Part shown: piece by piece, positions 26,075 to 34,312 of the stretch
Layout: the number at the start of each line of letters is the position of its first letter
Position numbering within the stretch: position 1 is the first letter of the stretch
NCBI RefSeq assembly: GCF_000308815.1
Contig: NZ_BAFX01000086.1
Coordinates: 78,138 to 142,137, forward strand
Direction: 5' to 3'
DNA length: 64,000 nucleotides
From: Nocardia concava NBRC 100430
GTDB taxonomy: Bacteria > Actinomycetota > Actinomycetes > Mycobacteriales > Mycobacteriaceae
The notes under the pieces: model-generated
What the model was told of the DNA's origin: nothing
Seen by the model: only the letters and a program-made list of their open reading frames with translations
Database searches by the model: none
Position numbers and translations under genes: made by a program

Positions 26075-27286
26075 TCATCCAGGGAACCCGAATTGTCCAG
26101 TATCCGAATCTATTTCGGAAATGGTATCGAGAATAGCACGATCCATACCGGGTGCCCCAATCAAACACAGACCACTCGGAATTCCCTCAACACTCGGAAG
26201 CGGAATATTGACTGCAGGCGCACCGGCTATCGACGCCAAACACGTCAAATACAAAGTGCGCGTTCGGCCGGACTCCAGCGTTCCCAGCAATGCCATTCGA
26301 GGCGGCGGAGGCGTGGCTGTGGTCGGCAATACAAGAATCCGATCGCGCAACGCGGCGCGAAGAAGGTCGGCGGCCGTCCGCAGGACCTCCCGAGCCGCAA
26401 GCGCCTGCTCCTCCGTGATCATCGAGGCAGCTTGAAAGCGCTGCGCCACTTCGGGTTCCAACGCGTCGGGGTGCGCGCGTATCCACTCGCCGTGATTACT
26501 CCACGCTTCGAAGCCCTGGACTGTACGGAAGGCCGCGAACCAGGTTTCAGGTTCGGCGTCCACTATCGCTTCGGCGGCACCCATTCGCTTCGCCGCACCG
26601 AGGCTCGCTGCCGCGAGATCGTCGTCAGCCAGTTCGCACAACGCGGGATCGACAATGAGTCGCGCCGGAGTCGAAACCTGCTCGGGCAGCAGACAATCGG
26701 CCACCGCCTTCAAGGTCTCCAAGTCTCGCGTCATCCATCCCACGGCGTCGAAGGATTGAGCCAGCGGGAGCACTCCGGCTCTGGACAGACATCCGTGCGT
26801 AGTCCGAATCCCCCACAGACCCTGATATGCCGCCGGTACCCGAATGGATCCCGCCGTGTCCGTACCCAGCCCGATGCTGACCTCGCCCCGAGCCACGGCC
26901 ACCGCGGACCCACTCGACGATCCACCCGGAATCCGCTGCGGTGCAACCGGATTCACAGGCATGCCGTAACGCCCGTTGCCACCGGTGATGCTGTACGCGA
27001 ATTCATCGGTCTGCGCGATGCCGGTGATGTCCGCGCCGGCGGCGAGCAGCCGGGCAACGACATCCGCGTGCGCCGTAGACGGTTCGCCGAGAAAGTCCGC
27101 GACTCCCCCACCGAGTGGAAATCCGGCGACAGCATAGAGATCCTTCACCGCCACCGTATGCCCGCTCAACGCGCCCGCTCCGGTGGCAGGGACCAACGGC
27201 GTTCCCCGCTCACGCCACACAGTGGAGTCGAATTCGCTTTCCAGCGCGTGACTCCCCCGGTCGAGATCTGTCCGCACCATTCTCAT
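26075..27286 (-). CDS. Amidase signature family protein
   Basis: This is an amidase of 403 residues, shorter than the one at 13996-15495. The Lys is in GHTVAVKDLY, the cis-Ser in PGGSSSGSAVAVA, and the nucleophile in GTDTAGSIRVPAAYQG, so the triad is complete. The closest architecture I recognise is the short AtzF/allophanate-hydrolase-like amidase group without a C-terminal domain. Its ATG overlaps the acetamidase stop by one base (TGATG), so the two are translationally coupled, probably acting on successive or related amides. Confidence 0.88.
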   Translation of the reverse strand: MRMVRTDLDRGSHALESEFDSTVWRERGTPLVPATGAGALSGHTVAVKDLYAVAGFPLGGGVADFLGEPSTAHADVVARLLAAGADITGIAQTDEFAYSITGGNGRYGMPVNPVAPQRIPGGSSSGSAVAVARGEVSIGLGTDTAGSIRVPAAYQGLWGIRTTHGCLSRAGVLPLAQSFDAVGWMTRDLETLKAVADCLLPEQVSTPARLIVDPALCELADDDLAAASLGAAKRMGAAEAIVDAEPETWFAAFRTVQGFEAWSNHGEWIRAHPDALEPEVAQRFQAASMITEEQALAAREVLRTAADLLRAALRDRILVLPTTATPPPPRMALLGTLESGRTRTLYLTCLASIAGAPAVNIPLPSVEGIPSGLCLIGAPGMDRAILDTISEIDSDTGQFGFPG

Positions 27287-28428
27287 CAGGCCCGCTCGAG
27301 GACGCGCTTGGCCAGTTCGGTGGCGGCATGATGGGTGAAGTCCGCGATCCGCACCTCACCGTGCACACCCCGCACCTGATCCACGGCCTGCGAGATATTG
27401 AAATCGGCTGCGGCGCTCAAATATAGATATGCCTGCTGCGGGTCGGCGTCGAACAGTGAGACGACCAGTTCGATGGCGTTGCGGACGCAGACTTCGAGCG
27501 CCCGATTCAAGTTCTCGTCGAGGCCCGTCGGTATGAGCAGTCCGTGCGCGGCGGCGAACGGGCCGACGGTTCGTCCCAACCCGGCGGTGACGTCCGCCGC
27601 GGGAATCACGTCCACCGTAAGCCGCGCCCGCAGTGGGGCTTCCAGCGCGGTCAGCGCCACCTCACCATTGCCCTGGGCGAAATGCGGGTCGCCGATGTAG
27701 AACAGCGCGTCGGGAACCTGCACCGGCAGGAACAGGGTCGCGCCCGCGGTGAGTCGGCGGATATCGATATTCCCGCCGTGCAGTCCCGGCGGCACCGAGG
27801 ACACGCGGGATTCCGTATCGGTCGCGACACCGATGATCCCCAGGAACGGATGCAGCGGAAAACTGGCCCGCTGCAGACGATCCGGATGCAGCGGCATGGT
27901 CCCGAACCACTCCCCCTCCCGTGACTCCACCGTGCAGAACTGCCCGTAATTGCCGTCGAAGCCCAGCCGGTTCGCCAGGACCCCGCGCGCGTGCCGGGTG
28001 GACACCACCCCGTAGGGCGCACGCATGGTCAGCTCGTCGATGCGAATGGCGAGCAGATCTCCGGGCTGTGCCCCGGGCACGGCGATCGGGCCGGTGATGA
28101 TGTGCGGCCCGGCCAGCGAATCGCGATTCCGTGTGGCGGCCACCTCGATCGCGTCCGCCAGCACCTGGTCTCGTTCCACCCCGTGACGCCCGAAGTACGC
28201 CACCGGGTCCGAGCCCTGATCCTCGAGAATCCCCTCGTGGCTGACGGTGTCGACGACGATGCTGCGTCCGGGCTCGACGGTCGCCACGGGCCGGTCTCCG
28301 GTGCGGGGCAGTCGCCCCCACAGCACCGCCGACGGGTCTACCGCCAGATATTCGGCGCCCCCGCCGATGCCCTCACCCGTCTGCAGCACCGGAAACGCCT
28401 GGGTGAATCCCCGCACGATCGACGTCAC
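27286..28428 (-). CDS. Acetamidase/formamidase family protein
   Basis: This is an FmdA/AmdA family hydrolase of 380 residues, expected to release ammonia from short-chain amides. Recognisable segments are GPIAVPGAQPGDLLAIRI, HPFLGIIGVA and GGNIDIRRLTAG, then GDPHFAQGNGEVALTALEA, which carries conserved His/Asp/Glu residues. The GTG at 28428 has GGAGAGG eight bases upstream; further upstream codons run into the operator region. It is divergent from a FadR-like GntR regulator, with a near-ideal operator between them, and coupled to the downstream amidase. Confidence 0.92.
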   Translation of the reverse strand: MTSIVRGFTQAFPVLQTGEGIGGGAEYLAVDPSAVLWGRLPRTGDRPVATVEPGRSIVVDTVSHEGILEDQGSDPVAYFGRHGVERDQVLADAIEVAATRNRDSLAGPHIITGPIAVPGAQPGDLLAIRIDELTMRAPYGVVSTRHARGVLANRLGFDGNYGQFCTVESREGEWFGTMPLHPDRLQRASFPLHPFLGIIGVATDTESRVSSVPPGLHGGNIDIRRLTAGATLFLPVQVPDALFYIGDPHFAQGNGEVALTALEAPLRARLTVDVIPAADVTAGLGRTVGPFAAAHGLLIPTGLDENLNRALEVCVRNAIELVVSLFDADPQQAYLYLSAAADFNISQAVDQVRGVHGEVRIADFTHHAATELAKRVLERA

Positions 28429-28445
28429 GCTAATTACCTCTCCTA

Positions 28446-28467
28446 CCGACCAACATTGGTCGGACCA
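28446..28467. promoter_or_regulatory. FadR-type GntR operator between acetamidase and regulator
   Basis: Two palindromes overlap: CCGACCAA-CA-TTGGTCGG (28446-28463) and TGGTCGGACCA (28457-28467). The second matches the core of the FadR-family operator, TGGTCNGACCA, exactly. It starts 18 bp upstream of the acetamidase start. Confidence 0.7.
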
Positions 28468-28584
28468 TCCGATATGCCGACCATAAGCCAGGCGAACAAC
28501 CGACGTCGGGGCGTGAAACCGAACGTAACTGGCGTTTAACGCAGCCGAAATGGCCTGTATGCGAACGGATTTAAACTCGGGTCG

Positions 28585-29277
28585 ATGACGGCATCGATTC
28601 CGCCGCTCCGGCGGCGCGCATACAGCGTGAGCGCGGAGGTCGCGGCGCACCTGGAGGGGTTGATCACCAGCGGCGAGTTGCGGGCTGGGGATCGGCTGCC
28701 GCCCGAGCGGGAGCTGGCGGCGAACATGAACGTGTCGCGATCGTCGCTGCGGCAGGCCATGTTCGAGCTGGAATCCAAGAAGCTCATCGAACGCCGGCAG
28801 GGCAAGGGCAGCACGGTCAGCGAAACACCGCGGCAGGCGGGCGATCTGGCCGACGGGCTCGGCGAGCTGGATATCGAGCTCGGCTACGCGCTGGAATTAC
28901 GTGATCTGGTGGAGCCGCGCATTGCCGAGCTTGCGGCGGTGCGGGCCGTGGAATCGAATCTGCTGGCGCTCGACGAGGTGCTCACCCGCTCCAACGAAAC
29001 CCTCTCCCCCGCGGAATCGCTCAGGCTCGACATCGAATTCCATACCCTGCTCGCGCATGCCGCGCAGAACCCGCTCCTGATCACGCTGTGCACCATGACG
29101 ACGGACTGGACGCGACGCACTCGCACCCTGTCCCACCGGTCACGTCACGGCCGACGCCTCTCACTCGACGGGCACCACCGCATCTACGATGCCGTCGCCG
29201 CCCACGACAGCGCGGCCGCTGCGGCCGCTATGGCACAGCACCTGCGCGAGGTTCGCGAGGTCAGCTCGCCGCACTGA
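28585..29277 (+). CDS. GntR family regulator, FadR subfamily
   Basis: This is a regulator of 230 residues. The N-terminal winged helix has LPPERELAANMNVSRSSLRQ, and the wing is IERRQGKGSTVSE. The C-terminal all-helical FCD-type domain includes LDIEFHTLLAHAA and DGHHRIYDAVAAHD, where FCD proteins bind a metal and ligand. It is divergent from acetamidase-amidase. A FadR-like operator lies in the 156-bp spacer, so it probably represses these genes until an amide or product is present. The ATG at 28585 has no strong ribosome-binding site. Confidence 0.9.
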   Translation: MTASIPPLRRRAYSVSAEVAAHLEGLITSGELRAGDRLPPERELAANMNVSRSSLRQAMFELESKKLIERRQGKGSTVSETPRQAGDLADGLGELDIELGYALELRDLVEPRIAELAAVRAVESNLLALDEVLTRSNETLSPAESLRLDIEFHTLLAHAAQNPLLITLCTMTTDWTRRTRTLSHRSRHGRRLSLDGHHRIYDAVAAHDSAAAAAAMAQHLREVREVSSPH

Positions 29278-29296
29278 CCCAACGCGGTTTGCAAGG

Positions 29297-30274
29297 TCAG
29301 CCCGCCCCGACCGCTACCCCGGTCCGAAACGTCCGCCGATACGCCAGCGGCGACACCCCGATCGCCTCGTGCAGGTGCTGCCGCAGCGAGGCTCCGGTGG
29401 CGAACCCCACCTCGCCCGCGATCCGGTCCACGGAAAGCTCGGTGGTCTCCAGTAATTCGCGAGCCCGGAACACCCGCTGTTGAATCAGCCAGCGCCCCGG
29501 GCTCATTCCAACCTCGTCACGGAACCGGCGGGCGAAAGTACGGCCGCTCATGCGGGCTCGAGCGGCGAGGTCGGACATGGTCAGCGGCTGGTGGAGGTTT
29601 TCGAGCGCCCACTGGCGAGCGGTCGCCGTCCCCGCGGCGGTGGGCGGCGGCACCGGCTGTTCGATGAATTGTGCTTGGCCGCCCTCTCTCCAGGGCGGGA
29701 CCACGCAGCGACGCGCGACCATATTCGCGATCTCGCTGCCGTGGTCGTTGCGAATCAGGTGCAGACACAGGTCGACTCCGGCGGTCGCGCCCGCGGAGGT
29801 GAGGATGTCGCCGTCATCGACGTAGAGGACATTCGGGTCGACGCGGACCTTCGGGAAGCGCGCGCCGAAGCGGTCGGCGAAGTTCCAGTGGGTGGTGGCG
29901 GGCCGGTCGTCGAGGAGGCCCGCGGCGGCCACCACGATCGCGCCGGTGCAGATGGAGACCAGGCGGACACCGGGGCGGATCAGGGCCAGGGCTTCCGAAA
30001 CCGCTTGTGGCAGGCCATTTTCGAGAATCGGGATCACATCGCAGGGCGGGATGACCACGGTGTCGGCTGTTTTCAGGACGCCCGCATCGTGCGCCACGGC
30101 GACATCGAAGTCGGAATTGCTACGCACCGGACGACCGTCGATCGAGCAGGTGATCACCTCGTAGCGTCCGTCGGCCGTGCCGAAGACCCGGTTCGCGATG
30201 CCGAGCTCGAACGGGTAGACGCCCTCGAGCGCGAGAACGACGACTCGGTGTGGCTCATTCCTCCCGGACCGCAT
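29297..30274 (-). CDS. GlxA-type AraC regulator with DJ-1/PfpI domain
   Basis: The protein has 325 residues. An N-terminal DJ-1/PfpI-like domain (VVVLALEGVYPFELGIANRV, later VSICTGAIVVAAAGLLDDR) precedes an AraC-type double helix-turn-helix. The HTH has LTMSDLAARARMSGRTFARR and IAGEVGFATGASLRQHLHEA. The Cys of the SICTGA elbow is kept. Such proteins are transcription activators whose first domain senses a small molecule. It is divergent from an oxidoreductase gene. An 11-base perfect inverted repeat between the two covers the ATG of this gene, suggesting tight autoregulation. Confidence 0.9.
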   Translation of the reverse strand: MRSGRNEPHRVVVLALEGVYPFELGIANRVFGTADGRYEVITCSIDGRPVRSNSDFDVAVAHDAGVLKTADTVVIPPCDVIPILENGLPQAVSEALALIRPGVRLVSICTGAIVVAAAGLLDDRPATTHWNFADRFGARFPKVRVDPNVLYVDDGDILTSAGATAGVDLCLHLIRNDHGSEIANMVARRCVVPPWREGGQAQFIEQPVPPPTAAGTATARQWALENLHQPLTMSDLAARARMSGRTFARRFRDEVGMSPGRWLIQQRVFRARELLETTELSVDRIAGEVGFATGASLRQHLHEAIGVSPLAYRRTFRTGVAVGAG

Positions 30275-30309
30275 GGCACGATCCTATCGAATAATGGCGA
30301 TCGTGCCAT
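30273..30309. promoter_or_regulatory. Inverted repeat operator between GlxA/AraC regulator and oxidoreductase
   Basis: ATGGCACGATC (30273-30283) and GATCGTGCCAT (30299-30309) are perfect arms with a 15-base spacer. A nested ATGGC-GATCGT-GCCAT palindrome occupies 30294-30309. The left arm includes the regulator's start codon. Confidence 0.6.
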
Positions 30310-30344
30310 TTTCTGGTGCGGCAGCCGACGGCAAGCTGACTGTC

Positions 30345-31313
30345 ATGAGCGAACCGGACAATACGATCCCCACCACCATGAAGGCCATTGGACAGGACAT
30401 CCTCGGCGGCCCGGAGGTACTGCACGAGCTGGAGCTGCCCGTCCCGCAACCGGGACCGAGCGAGATCCTCGTCAAGGTGCACGCCACCGCCCTCAATCCG
30501 ACCGACTGGAAGCACCGGCGACTGTCGGGCCTGTTCCTGCCCCCGCCGCCGTTCGTGCTCGGCTGGGATGTGTCCGGCGTGGTGGTGTCGACCGGTGTCG
30601 GCGTCACCCTGTTCGAGCCCGGCGACGAAGTGTTCGGCATGCTGCCCTATCCGCACGGCCACGGCGCGGCCGCGGAATATGTCACCGTCACCGCCCGCGC
30701 CTTCGCCCGCAAGCCCGCCAATCTGGACCATGCGCAGGCGGCGGCGATCCCGCTGGCCGCGCTCACCGCGTATCAGGCGCTGGTCGACACCGCGAATGTG
30801 CAAGCCGGACAGCGGGTTCTGATTCACGCGGCGGCGGGTGGCGTCGGGCATTTCGCGGTGCAGATCGCGAAGTCGCGGGGCGCGTACGTGATCGGCACGG
30901 CCAGCGCGGCCAATCACGACTTCCTGCGGTCGATCGGTGTCGACGAGGTGATCGACTACCACTCGACCGATGTCTTCGAGACGGTCCGCGACGTCGACAT
31001 GGCGCTGGATCCGATCGACGAAGCGCACGCGATCCGTTCATTGCGCACGCTGCGACCGGGCGGGATCGTGGTCGCGATTCGCGGCGGCGTGGGTGGCGAA
31101 TTGCGTGCCGCCGCCGCGCAACTCGGCGTCCGCGGGGTCTCGCTGCTGGTCGAAGCCGATCACGCCGGTATGGAAGCCCTGCGCGAACTCGCCGAGTCCG
31201 GCGCCCTGCGCCCCACCATCGCGGGCACCTTCCCGCTGGCCGATGCCGCCAAGGCCCACGCGCTCGGCGACACCAACCGCACCGTCGGCAAACTCGTGCT
31301 CACCGTCGACTGA
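30345..31313 (+). CDS. MDR-type NADPH-dependent oxidoreductase (quinone-oxidoreductase-like)
   Basis: This is a zinc-independent medium-chain dehydrogenase/reductase of 322 residues. The N-terminal GroES-like domain has GWDVSGVVVSTG. The nucleotide-binding domain has IHAAAGGVGHFAVQIAKSRG, with the AxxGxxG motif. The usual catalytic zinc Cys/His set is absent, as in quinone oxidoreductases. I take the ATG at 30345 (MSEPDN) because a longer in-frame start would lie inside the divergent operator. It is probably controlled by the adjacent GlxA/AraC regulator. Its stop is five bases from that of the convergent ruvB. Confidence 0.88.
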   Translation: MSEPDNTIPTTMKAIGQDILGGPEVLHELELPVPQPGPSEILVKVHATALNPTDWKHRRLSGLFLPPPPFVLGWDVSGVVVSTGVGVTLFEPGDEVFGMLPYPHGHGAAAEYVTVTARAFARKPANLDHAQAAAIPLAALTAYQALVDTANVQAGQRVLIHAAAGGVGHFAVQIAKSRGAYVIGTASAANHDFLRSIGVDEVIDYHSTDVFETVRDVDMALDPIDEAHAIRSLRTLRPGGIVVAIRGGVGGELRAAAAQLGVRGVSLLVEADHAGMEALRELAESGALRPTIAGTFPLADAAKAHALGDTNRTVGKLVLTVD

Positions 31314-31318
31314 AACAG

Positions 31319-32413
31319 CTACGGCTCGAACAGATCCAGATCCAGTTGCGGTTCGCGGGGGCGGACCTCGATGGAACCGAAGACCAGGTCCGGCGGGGGC
31401 ACCAAGCCCAGGTGCTCCCACGCGGCCGCGGTAGCGACGCGACCGCGCGGGGTGCGGGCCACCAAACCGGCTCGGACGAGGAAAGGTTCGCAGACTTCCT
31501 CGACGGTCGCGGCTTCTTCGCCCACGGCGACAGCAAGAGTCGAGACGCCGACCGGGCCGCCGTTGAAACTGCGGATCAAGGCTCCGAGGACCGCGCGGTC
31601 GAGGCGGTCCAGGCCGAGGACATCCACGTCGTAGACGGCCAAAGCAGCATGGGCGATTTCGACCGTCACCAGGCCGTCGGCCTTGACTTCGGCGTAGTCG
31701 CGGACGCGGCGCAGCAGACGGTTGGCGATACGCGGCGTGCCTCGGGAGCGGCCGGCGATTTCGGCGGCGGCGTCGGATTCCAGGCGGACGCCCAGGATTC
31801 GGGCCGAGCGTTCGAGGATCTGCTGGAGTTCGCCGGGCTCGTAGAAGTCCATGTGGCCGGTGAAGCCGAAGCGGTCGCGCAGCGGGCCGGTCAGCGCGCC
31901 GGAGCGAGTTGTCGCGCCCACCAGGGTGAATGGGGCGATGTCGAGGGGGATCGAGGTCGCGCCCGGGCCCTTGCCAACCACCACGTCGACGCGGAAGTCC
32001 TCCATGGCGAGATACAGCATTTCCTCGGCGGGCCGGGCCATGCGGTGGATCTCGTCGATGAACAGGACATCGCCCTCGACGAGATTGCTGAGCATGGCGG
32101 CGAGGTCGCCCGCGCGTTCCAGGGCGGGGCCGGAGGTGAGGCGCAGGGCGGTGCCGAGCTCACCGGCGATGATCATGGCCATACTCGTCTTGCCCAGACC
32201 CGGTGGGCCCGAGAGCAATACGTGGTCGGGCGTGCCGCCGCGCAGTTTCGCGCCGCGCAGCACCAGCGCCAGCTGTTCGCGCACGCGCGGCTGGCCGATG
32301 AAGTCGTCGAGGGACTTCGGGCGCAGGCTGGCCTCGATCTCCCCGTCGGATTGCAGATAGCTTGCGCTGACGGCGGATTCGGTGTCGTCGAAGTCCTCGA
32401 GATCGTCGCTCAT
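31319..32413 (-). CDS. ruvB: Holliday junction branch-migration helicase RuvB
   Basis: This is a hexameric AAA+ motor that drives branch migration with RuvA at Holliday junctions. The protein has 364 residues. Walker A is GPPGLGKTS at 69-77, Walker B is LFIDEIHRM, sensor I is in GATTRSGALT, and the Arg finger and sensor II are in GRSRGTPRIANRLLRRVRD. The C-terminal winged-helix DNA-binding domain ends in ARTPRGRVAT. It starts six bases after ruvA in the ruvC-ruvA-ruvB operon. Confidence 0.97.
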   Translation of the reverse strand: MSDDLEDFDDTESAVSASYLQSDGEIEASLRPKSLDDFIGQPRVREQLALVLRGAKLRGGTPDHVLLSGPPGLGKTSMAMIIAGELGTALRLTSGPALERAGDLAAMLSNLVEGDVLFIDEIHRMARPAEEMLYLAMEDFRVDVVVGKGPGATSIPLDIAPFTLVGATTRSGALTGPLRDRFGFTGHMDFYEPGELQQILERSARILGVRLESDAAAEIAGRSRGTPRIANRLLRRVRDYAEVKADGLVTVEIAHAALAVYDVDVLGLDRLDRAVLGALIRSFNGGPVGVSTLAVAVGEEAATVEEVCEPFLVRAGLVARTPRGRVATAAAWEHLGLVPPPDLVFGSIEVRPREPQLDLDLFEP

Positions 32414-32419
32414 GCCGGC

Positions 32420-33025
32420 CTAGCGATTCTTGCCGAGCAGCCCGAGCGCCGTGCGCAGCGCCTGCGAGGTTCCGATGCCGGGCTCGTCGGCGAGCACCGC
32501 GTCCACCGCGCCCTCGGCCTGGCGGGCCGGGAATCCGAGTCCGATGAGCGCCTCGACCACCTGCTCGCGCACCGGCGTGACCGCGGGCGCCGAACCGGAT
32601 CCGGGCGGACCGGACTGGACGGGAACAAGATTCACCTTGTCGCGCAGCTCGACCACCATGCGCTCGGCCCCGCGCTTGCCGACACCGGGCACCCGGGTCA
32701 GCGCCGCCACATTCGATTCGGCCAGGGCCTTGCGCAGCGCCTCGGGTTCGAGCACCGCGAGCACCGCCATGGCCAGCTTCGGGCCGACACCGGACACGGT
32801 CTGCAGCAACACGAACAGCTCCCGCGCCTCGGTGTCGGCGAAGCCGAACAGCGTCATGGAGTCCTCGCGCACGATCATGGTCGTGTAGAGCCGCGAATCC
32901 TCGCCGCGAGTCAGTCCGGCCAGCGTGGAGGGCGTCGCATTGAGCCGATACCCGACGCCTGCGGCTTCGATCACCACATGGTCGAGTCCGATCTCGAGCA
33001 CTTCGCCGCGTACCGACGCGATCAC
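32420..33025 (-). CDS. ruvA: Holliday junction DNA-binding protein RuvA
   Basis: RuvA binds four-way junctions and loads RuvB. The protein has 201 residues. The N-terminal OB fold starts MIASVRGEVLEIG. The two helix-hairpin-helix motifs are around VSGVGPKLAMAVLAVL and RVPGVGKRGAERMVVEL. A flexible linker rich in Pro/Gly/Ser leads to the C-terminal UBA-like RuvB-binding domain with ALIGLGFPARQAEGAVD. Its ATG overlaps the ruvC stop by four bases. Confidence 0.97.
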   Translation of the reverse strand: MIASVRGEVLEIGLDHVVIEAAGVGYRLNATPSTLAGLTRGEDSRLYTTMIVREDSMTLFGFADTEARELFVLLQTVSGVGPKLAMAVLAVLEPEALRKALAESNVAALTRVPGVGKRGAERMVVELRDKVNLVPVQSGPPGSGSAPAVTPVREQVVEALIGLGFPARQAEGAVDAVLADEPGIGTSQALRTALGLLGKNR

Positions 33026-33591
33026 CGCGTTACCGCCTTCCGTTGCTGGGCAAGCCTTTCCTCGTACATGCGCCGCTGCCGTTCAGCCAGTGCCTCCGCT
33101 TTGGCCATGCGTTCGAGCATGGGCGCGCGCCAACAATGGCAGATGGCCAGAGCGAGCGCGTCGGCGGCATCGGCGGGCTTGGGTGCGACGGCCAGCCCGA
33201 GGATACGGGTCACCATGGCGGTCACTTGCGCCTTGTCCGCCGAACCGTTGCCGGTGACGGCCGCCTTCACCTGGGACGGGGTGTGGAAATGCACCGCGAT
33301 CCCCCGCCGCGCGGCGGCCAGCGCGATCACGCCGCCCGCCTGCGCGGTGGCCATGGCGGTGCGCACATTGTGCTGGGAGAAGACGCGTTCGATGGCAACG
33401 ACTTCCGGCTTGTGCGTGTCCATCCACGCCTCGGCGGCATCGGCGACGAGCAGAAGTCGTTGCGCCAGCTCCATTTCCGGCGGCGTGCGCACCACATCGA
33501 CCTGCACCATGGACACCTGGCGCCCCATGCTGCCGATGACCATGCTGAGCCCACACCGGGTGAGCCCGGGGTCGACGCCCATCACCCGCAC
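33022..33591 (-). CDS. ruvC: Holliday junction resolvase RuvC
   Basis: RuvC is the endonuclease that resolves Holliday junctions. The protein has 189 residues. The acidic catalytic set is visible: Asp7 in VMGVDPGLTRCG, Glu in VVAIERVF, and the paired acidic residues in ADAADALALAICH. I prefer the GTG at 33591, which has GAGAGGGG five bases upstream, over the GTG at 33606. A palindromic SOS box, CGAAC-AACT-GTTCG, lies about 22 bp upstream. It is the first gene of the ruvCAB operon. Confidence 0.95.
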   Translation of the reverse strand: MRVMGVDPGLTRCGLSMVIGSMGRQVSMVQVDVVRTPPEMELAQRLLLVADAAEAWMDTHKPEVVAIERVFSQHNVRTAMATAQAGGVIALAAARRGIAVHFHTPSQVKAAVTGNGSADKAQVTAMVTRILGLAVAPKPADAADALALAICHCWRAPMLERMAKAEALAERQRRMYEERLAQQRKAVTR

Positions 33592-33612
33592 CGAAACCCC
33601 TCTCACCGTGAA

Positions 33613-33626
33613 CGAACAACTGTTCG
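33613..33626 (-). promoter_or_regulatory. LexA (SOS) box upstream of ruvCAB
   Basis: CGAAC-AACT-GTTCG is a perfect palindrome with the actinobacterial LexA spacing (CGAAC-N4-GTTCG). It lies 22 bp before the ruvC start, so the ruv operon should be induced by DNA damage. Confidence 0.8.
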
Positions 33627-33687
33627 AGAGTCTAACGGAACCTCGCGGCGACATTGTCCATCGACACGGGCTGGGCCGGGTGCGGAA

Positions 33688-34128
33688 TCAAGAACCGCTA
33701 CCGCTGGGCGCGGGCGCCGGGCGGTTGTTGTCGACTGTGGCGCTGAGATATTCGATACCGGTCACGAAGCCCGGCTTGAATTCATCGGGGCCGTCCTTCC
33801 AGCTGGGCGAGCTCCAGGTGCCGTCGGGCTTCATCTGCGGGGGATCCATTTGCCTCGGTCCCTGCTCCCAGTGGCCGGGGCAGTTGGCCGGTACTCGCGC
33901 GGTGGAGTGGGCGGCGACCCAGACCGACGAGTCGTAGCCGTCGATGAACCGCTGGCAGGACACCCGGATCCGGACGCGGTAGGCGTCGTCGGTGTCGTTG
34001 CGGCAGGTGCTGCCGTTGCAGGACACCCCGTCGGCGAGGTCCTTGGCGAAGGCCGCCGGGGCGAGCATCCCCGTGCCGGTGGCGATCAGGGCGGCAGCGC
34101 CCAGACCGATCAGCAACCGTTGAGCCAT
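33688..34128 (-). CDS. Small secreted protein, function unknown
   Basis: The protein has 146 residues. The start at the ATG at 34128 gives a standard signal peptide (MAQRLLIGLGAAALIATG, then APAAFA), with cleavage after about residue 27. The mature part has Cys residues that could form disulfides (SCNGSTCRND, VSCQRF, ANCPGH) and a Pro/Ser-rich C terminus. I recognise no family. It stands alone between ruvC and yebC, reading in the same direction. GGGAG lies 11 bases upstream of the start. Confidence 0.65.
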   Translation of the reverse strand: MAQRLLIGLGAAALIATGTGMLAPAAFAKDLADGVSCNGSTCRNDTDDAYRVRIRVSCQRFIDGYDSSVWVAAHSTARVPANCPGHWEQGPRQMDPPQMKPDGTWSSPSWKDGPDEFKPGFVTGIEYLSATVDNNRPAPAPSGSGS

Positions 34129-34264
34129 GCGTGAATCAACTCCCATCCATCGTGACCCGACCCGATAGTGATCTTGTCGCACAGGAGGTTTGGGGCGCAT
34201 CGGGGAAGACCCCGAGGGGACCCCGGAATCTCGGTGGCGCACACCCGATTACGCGTGAACGCGA

Positions 34265-34297
34265 CGCGGGCCGCATCCCTGGGGAATGCGGCCCGCG
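34265..34297 (-). terminator. Hairpin terminator after yebC
   Basis: CGCGGGCCGCAT (34265-34276) pairs perfectly with ATGCGGCCCGCG (34286-34297), leaving a nine-base loop. It starts 16 bases beyond the yebC stop. Confidence 0.65.
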
Positions 34298-34312
34298 GAG
34301 TCGTTCTCGCGT

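Noticed and set aside
28555..28567. CTGTATGCGAAC upstream of the FadR-like gene, similar to the GTATAC boxes.
   Set aside because: Only partly similar; a better FadR-type operator is present in the same spacer.
29480..33937. A 1,485-codon plus-strand open frame across the GlxA/AraC, oxidoreductase and ruv region.
   Set aside because: It is antisense to recognised genes, is rich in Arg/Gly/Ala as expected of GC-rich antisense, and contains no domain.
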